64,000 nt of DNA from Streptomyces sp. WAC 04229. Lineage in GTDB: Bacteria; Actinomycetota; Actinomycetes; Streptomycetales; Streptomycetaceae. Under the pieces are notes generated by a model, which was not told the DNA's origin, did not search any database, and worked only from the letters and a program-made list of their open reading frames with translations. The stretch spans positions 39,068 to 103,067 of the forward strand of contig NZ_QHJH01000009.1 of assembly GCF_003947455.1 (NCBI RefSeq), read 5' to 3'. Below, one piece after another: positions 61,263 through 64,000 of the stretch. The first letter of the stretch is position 1. Each line of letters begins with the position of its first letter. The translations under genes and the position numbers were made by a program.

Positions 61263-61601
61263 ATGCCCGAATCGGGTCACACGTGGCAGAAGGCGTTCAA
61301 GGGCGAGCCCATCGAGGCGCCCCACGTCCGCCTCTGGACCCGTGGCCGCGTCGAGCACCCCGACGCCCCGCTCATCGCGAACGAACTGTTCGCCGCCGTC
61401 CTCGGCTCCGGCGCCCCCGTCGTCGAGATGACGCTGTCCACCGCGGGCCCCCGCATCCGCATCACCGCGCAGGGCCCCGACCCGCTGCCGCTCATCAACA
61501 GCCACGGCCCCGGCTGGTCCATCCTCACCGCCCTCTGCACCAGGGCCGGACTGACCACCGACGAGACCGGCCTGTGGGGGCAGTTGGGAGGCCGCTCGTG
61601 A
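61263..61601 (+). CDS. Cassette protein 1, unknown function
   Basis: A 112-residue protein from ATG 61263. It has a central beta region (APVVEMTLSTAGPRIRITAQ) and a tail reading PGWSILTALCTRAGLTTDET, which faintly resembles small HATPase-like proteins of Streptomyces regulatory clusters but lacks clear N and G boxes. It is the first gene downstream of the palindromic operator, so it is probably controlled by GntR. Confidence 0.65.
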   Translation: MPESGHTWQKAFKGEPIEAPHVRLWTRGRVEHPDAPLIANELFAAVLGSGAPVVEMTLSTAGPRIRITAQGPDPLPLINSHGPGWSILTALCTRAGLTTDETGLWGQLGGRS

Positions 61602-61864
61602 TCGCCGCCTCCGCACTGTCCTGGGCGCAGTACTCCGGGTGGGCCTGCGTGCTGTGCGGCGCCTCCCTCGCCGTGACCGGCGGCGTGTCCGCGGGCCGCG
61701 CCCAAGGCCGCTCCGGCAACCACGACTTGAGCATCGAGGTGTACGCCTGCCCGCCCCGGTCCGGGTGCGGGCCCGCGCGCCTCCCCCAAACTCCCGCCCC
61801 CTACCAGCGGGCGGGCAAGACGCCTCCGACCGGAGGCGCCGTCCACAACAGGAGGAAGACGTGA
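61598..61864 (+). CDS. Cassette protein 2, small Cys-containing
   Basis: An 88-residue protein from GTG 61598 (GTGA overlap). The N-terminus is hydrophobic (VIAASALSWAQYSGWACVLC) with further Cys (YACPPRSGCGPA) and a basic Pro-rich tail. I do not recognise it. It is translationally coupled on both sides. Confidence 0.55.
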   Translation: MIAASALSWAQYSGWACVLCGASLAVTGGVSAGRAQGRSGNHDLSIEVYACPPRSGCGPARLPQTPAPYQRAGKTPPTGGAVHNRRKT

Positions 61865-62325
61865 CCATCGCGTTACAGCACCCCGTGGGCACCACCAACC
61901 CGGCCGCCCTGGTCGACTCCCAGGTGACCGACCGGCTCGTCCGGCGCATCACCGCCGACCACCCGGAGATCAGTGAGACGACCGCCCGGCGGATCGTCGG
62001 CCAGGCCGCCGCGTTCGTCGCCGCGTCCGGCCGCTACCCCGGCCAGTCCCTCGCGCCGAGCCAGCTCGTCGACTACGGCTGGCACGCGTTCATCCTGCAC
62101 ACCGTCGACTACGCCCGGTTCTGCTCGCAGACCGTCGGCGGGTTCGTCCACCACGTCCCCACCGACGAGGGCGACGAGACGCCGAGCGCAGCGCGCGCCA
62201 CTCGCGAGCGGACCCTCGCCGCGATCCGCGCCGCCGGATACACCGTCGACGAGGAGCTGTGGCCCGACCTGGCCAAGTGCACCCAATGCCACGCCGGGTG
62301 CACGGACAGCCCCAAGAACAGCTGA
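61861..62325 (+). CDS. Cassette protein 3, TTA-containing
   Basis: A 154-residue protein from GTG 61861 (GTGA overlap). Codon 5 is TTA (61873-61875), so in Streptomyces it depends on the bldA tRNA and should be made mainly in late growth. A His/Cys-rich core DYGWHAFILHTVDYARFC, GGFVHHVPTD and C-terminal AKCTQCHAGCTDS suggest metal binding. I believe I have seen such proteins near GntR/methyltransferase clusters in Streptomyces; no function is known to me. Confidence 0.7.
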   Translation: MTIALQHPVGTTNPAALVDSQVTDRLVRRITADHPEISETTARRIVGQAAAFVAASGRYPGQSLAPSQLVDYGWHAFILHTVDYARFCSQTVGGFVHHVPTDEGDETPSAARATRERTLAAIRAAGYTVDEELWPDLAKCTQCHAGCTDSPKNS

Positions 62326-62403
62326 CAGCACGGCACCATCTGTACGACACTCCAGCCGTCCGGTGTCACAGCCGGGCGGCTGCCCCTATGAGCGGAGCAC
62401 CAC

Positions 62404-63072
62404 GTGACAGACACGTCGATCGCCTGGGACACCTACTCCCGGCAGCGCCCGGAGCGCCGGGACGTCAACGGCCGCGGCGAGTCGACCTGGTTCAACTGGA
62501 CCCAGTACGAGGACCACGGCCCCGGCGCCGGCCTCCTCGAGGCGCTGCCCGGCGCGCGGGTGCTGGACCTCGGGTGCGGGAAGGGCGGGAACGCCGCGCA
62601 CCTGGCCGCGCTCGGTCACCGCGCGGTCGGCGTCGACATCTCCCCGAAGCAGTTGACGGCGGCCCGCGAACGCTGGGGGCAGGCGGCCGGCCTGGAGCTG
62701 CACCAGGCGGACGCCGTCGACTTCCTGCGCGAGGACCGGGAGGGGTTCGCCGCGGTGTACTCGGTGTACGGCGCCGTCTGGTTCACCGACCCGGCGCGGC
62801 TGCTGCCCGCGATCCGTGAGCGTCTGCACCCGGGCGGTCGGCTGGTGTTCTCGCAGCGCCCGCCGGTGGAGGGCTGCTACGGCTGCCAGGCCTCGTACAT
62901 CCCGCGCGGCGCCGACGAGGACCCGCTCGTCGTGAAGCGCTGGGACTACGAGCCGGACGGGTGGGAGCGCGTGCTGAAGGAGCACGGCTTCACCGACGTG
63001 ACCGCCGACGTGCTCGCCGCTCCCCCCGGGAAGCGGACGACGGGCACTCTCATCGTCCGGGCGCGCGCCTGA
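62404..63072 (+). CDS. Class I SAM-dependent methyltransferase
   Basis: A 222-residue enzyme from GTG 62404 (GGAG upstream). SAM motif I is ARVLDLGCGKGGNAAHLAAL (~53), with GVDISPKQLTAARERW and LHQADAVDFL typical of methyltransferase domain 25. A Cys/Tyr-rich loop (EGCYGCQASYIPRGADEDP) is likely part of the substrate site. The target, small molecule or protein, cannot be told. It ends the cassette before a strong terminator. Confidence 0.85.
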   Translation: MTDTSIAWDTYSRQRPERRDVNGRGESTWFNWTQYEDHGPGAGLLEALPGARVLDLGCGKGGNAAHLAALGHRAVGVDISPKQLTAARERWGQAAGLELHQADAVDFLREDREGFAAVYSVYGAVWFTDPARLLPAIRERLHPGGRLVFSQRPPVEGCYGCQASYIPRGADEDPLVVKRWDYEPDGWERVLKEHGFTDVTADVLAAPPGKRTTGTLIVRARA

Positions 63073-63085
63073 CCGGTCCCCCGAC

Positions 63086-63129
63086 GCGGCCTCGGACAGC
63101 GACCTCAACCGCTGTCCGGGGCCGCTTTT
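63086..63129 (+). terminator. Terminator of the right-end cassette
   Basis: A 16-base stem GCGGCCTCGGACAGCG and CGCTGTCCGGGGCCGC (one G-U pair) with an 8-base loop and TTTT. Confidence 0.9.
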
Positions 63130-63205
63130 CGTGCTCACCTTGGATTCGAAGGCTGGTCCACAGGCTGTGGATTTGGGCCACATAACCGCAGGTCAGGGGC
63201 ATGGA

Positions 63206-63226
63206 TACTCGCCCGGCGAGTACCCT
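63206..63226 (+). promoter_or_regulatory. Palindrome and candidate promoter at the phage right end
   Basis: TACTCGCCCGGCGAGTA (63206-63222) has perfect 8-base arms around one base. Overlapping it, TACCCT (63221-63226) could be a -10 box. TTAGAG is repeated at 63226 and 63242. In the circular phage this segment would lie just upstream of the integrase gene. Confidence 0.45.
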
Positions 63227-63269
63227 TAGAGCAAGATCACATTAGAGGCGTCACAGAGCCATCTTGGGG

Positions 63270-63271
63270 TT
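63270..63271. other. attR core dinucleotide
   Basis: The right crossover: phage ATCTTGGGG-TT joins host GCCGCTGCCCGTACC, which on the minus strand encodes the start of the Walker A motif (GGTGSG). Confidence 0.9.
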
Positions 63272-64000
63272 GCCGCTGCCCGTACCTCCGCTGACGAGGA
63301 AAGACAGCCGGGCCCGCAGCAGGGCGCGCAGCACCCGGTCCCCGCCCGGCGGCACGGTGCCCGCCGCCACCAGCTCGTCGAGCGTGAACGCGCGCGGTCG
63401 CACCACCCGCAGGGACAGGCAGGTGCAGCCGACGGCGACCGGTGGCAGCACCGCGTGCAGCCGGGTGCCGTCGGGCAACCGGGCGTCCACCCACGGCCGG
63501 GCGTCGTCGAGCCGCCGTCCGGCGACGGTGGCGAGGCGCTGGGCGAGCCGCCGTACCGCCCCGGCGTCCGGGAAGGAGACCGGCGTGAGCTCCAGACCAC
63601 CGCCCCGGTCGACCCAGACCCGGTCCGGTGCGGACACCAGCACGTCGGTCACCGACGGGTCGGCGAGCAGCGGTTCCAGTGGCCCGCTGCCGACCAGTTC
63701 CGACCTGAGCCGGGCCGCGGTGCCGAGGACTTCGGCGTCTCCGAGCACCCGCCCCTGTTCGCGCAGCGCCTGCGCCACGCGCGCGGGTGTCGGCTCCGCC
63801 CCGCTCTCGGCCAGCCACCTCCGCACCCCGTCGAGCATCCCCGGAGCGGGAGCCGGTCCCTCAGCCCCGCCCGCGACCGAACCGGCCGAGCGGGCCGGAC
63901 CGGCCCCACCCGAGGGCGTCCGGGAGGCCCAGCCGGGGACGACTTCGGCAGTGCGCCCTCTCGGCGTCCCGGGACCGCGCGCTCCGGATCCCCCGTCCAC
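63270..64000 (-). pseudogene. tadA: tadA/cpaF secretion ATPase, N-terminal fragment (split by prophage)
   Basis: The 5' part of the ATPase gene. A GTG lies at 64000, but the true start may be beyond the window. Landmarks: PLLADPSVTDVLVSAPDRVW, VDARLPDGTRLHAVLPPVAV, SLRVVRPRAFTLDELVAAGT, then ARLSFLVSGGTGSG. After the last Gly codon the reading frame enters phage DNA, adds NPKMAL and stops at 63251-63253. The product would lack the catalytic Lys, Walker B and His box and so should be inactive. Confidence 0.93.

Larger units (their letters stand above)
25871..63271. mobile_element. Complete 37.4-kb siphovirus-type prophage inside tadA
   Basis: The element is bounded by a duplicated TT within the split tadA gene and measures 37,399 bp counting one core copy. 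It encodes a serine integrase, repressor/cro pair, replication set, transfer-like module, packaging, head, tail and lysis genes, and a right-end cargo cassette. All expected structural functions are present and intact, so it may be inducible. Confidence 0.95.

Overview
The window is high-GC actinobacterial DNA, almost certainly from a Streptomyces chromosome. The evidence is GC-biased codon use, many GTG and TTG starts with GGAGG-type ribosome sites, a bldG/anti-sigma pair, an MFS-thymidylate kinase fusion beside topA, and a degenerate Tad-pilus locus. The host gene order (delta-prime, tmk, topA, methyltransferase, lipoprotein, hppA, anti-sigma, bldG, DEAD helicase, tad genes) matches the Streptomyces core region as I remember it from S. 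coelicolor.

Left edge (1-3594): the end of an integrated element lying against the 3' end of a tRNA-Thr(CGT). It has a tyrosine integrase, an XRE regulator with a palindrome over its own start codon, a small excisionase-like gene and a DUF3631-type P-loop protein that runs off the window. It looks like an actinobacterial integrative and conjugative element (AICE).

Host block (3663-25870): a secreted TAP-type peptidase lipoprotein, DNA polymerase III delta-prime, tmk, topA, a small membrane protein, a methyltransferase, a lipoprotein, the H+-pyrophosphatase, the anti-sigma factor and bldG, all on the minus strand. A plus-strand DEAD/DEAH helicase follows, then the minus-strand tad cluster (tadA-tadB-tadC-pilin-like-tadE-tadG-like).

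Prophage (25871-63271, 37,399 bp): a complete-looking siphovirus-type prophage splits tadA exactly at the Walker A lysine codon. Removing it and joining across a shared TT dinucleotide restores an in-frame tadA of 466 codons. A serine integrase sits 45 bp inside attL. Its order is: integrase; divergent repressor/cro-like pair with TCAACG operators; Prim-Pol/helicase, repeat-rich origin candidate, SF2 helicase and RuvC-like nuclease; a set of small genes; a conjugation-like module (DUF2637-like membrane protein plus TraB/FtsK-type translocase) saturated with the octamer CGTACCCG; HNH and kinase-like genes; terminase, portal, protease, capsid and connectors; tail genes with a -1 frameshifted chaperone; tape measure, distal tail and fibre; amidase and holins. 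The right end is a cargo cassette with its own GntR regulator, a large palindromic operator, a TTA-containing (bldA-dependent) gene and a methyltransferase.

Most notable: (i) a phage whose attB is the P-loop of the pilus/secretion ATPase, so lysogeny disables the tad locus and precise excision would restore it; (ii) AICE-type transfer genes inside a virion-building prophage, with a clustered octamer that recurs in different reading frames and so looks like a DNA-level signal, for example a TraB recognition site; (iii) the inducible right-end cassette. All functions are inferred from sequence reading alone; no searches were run.
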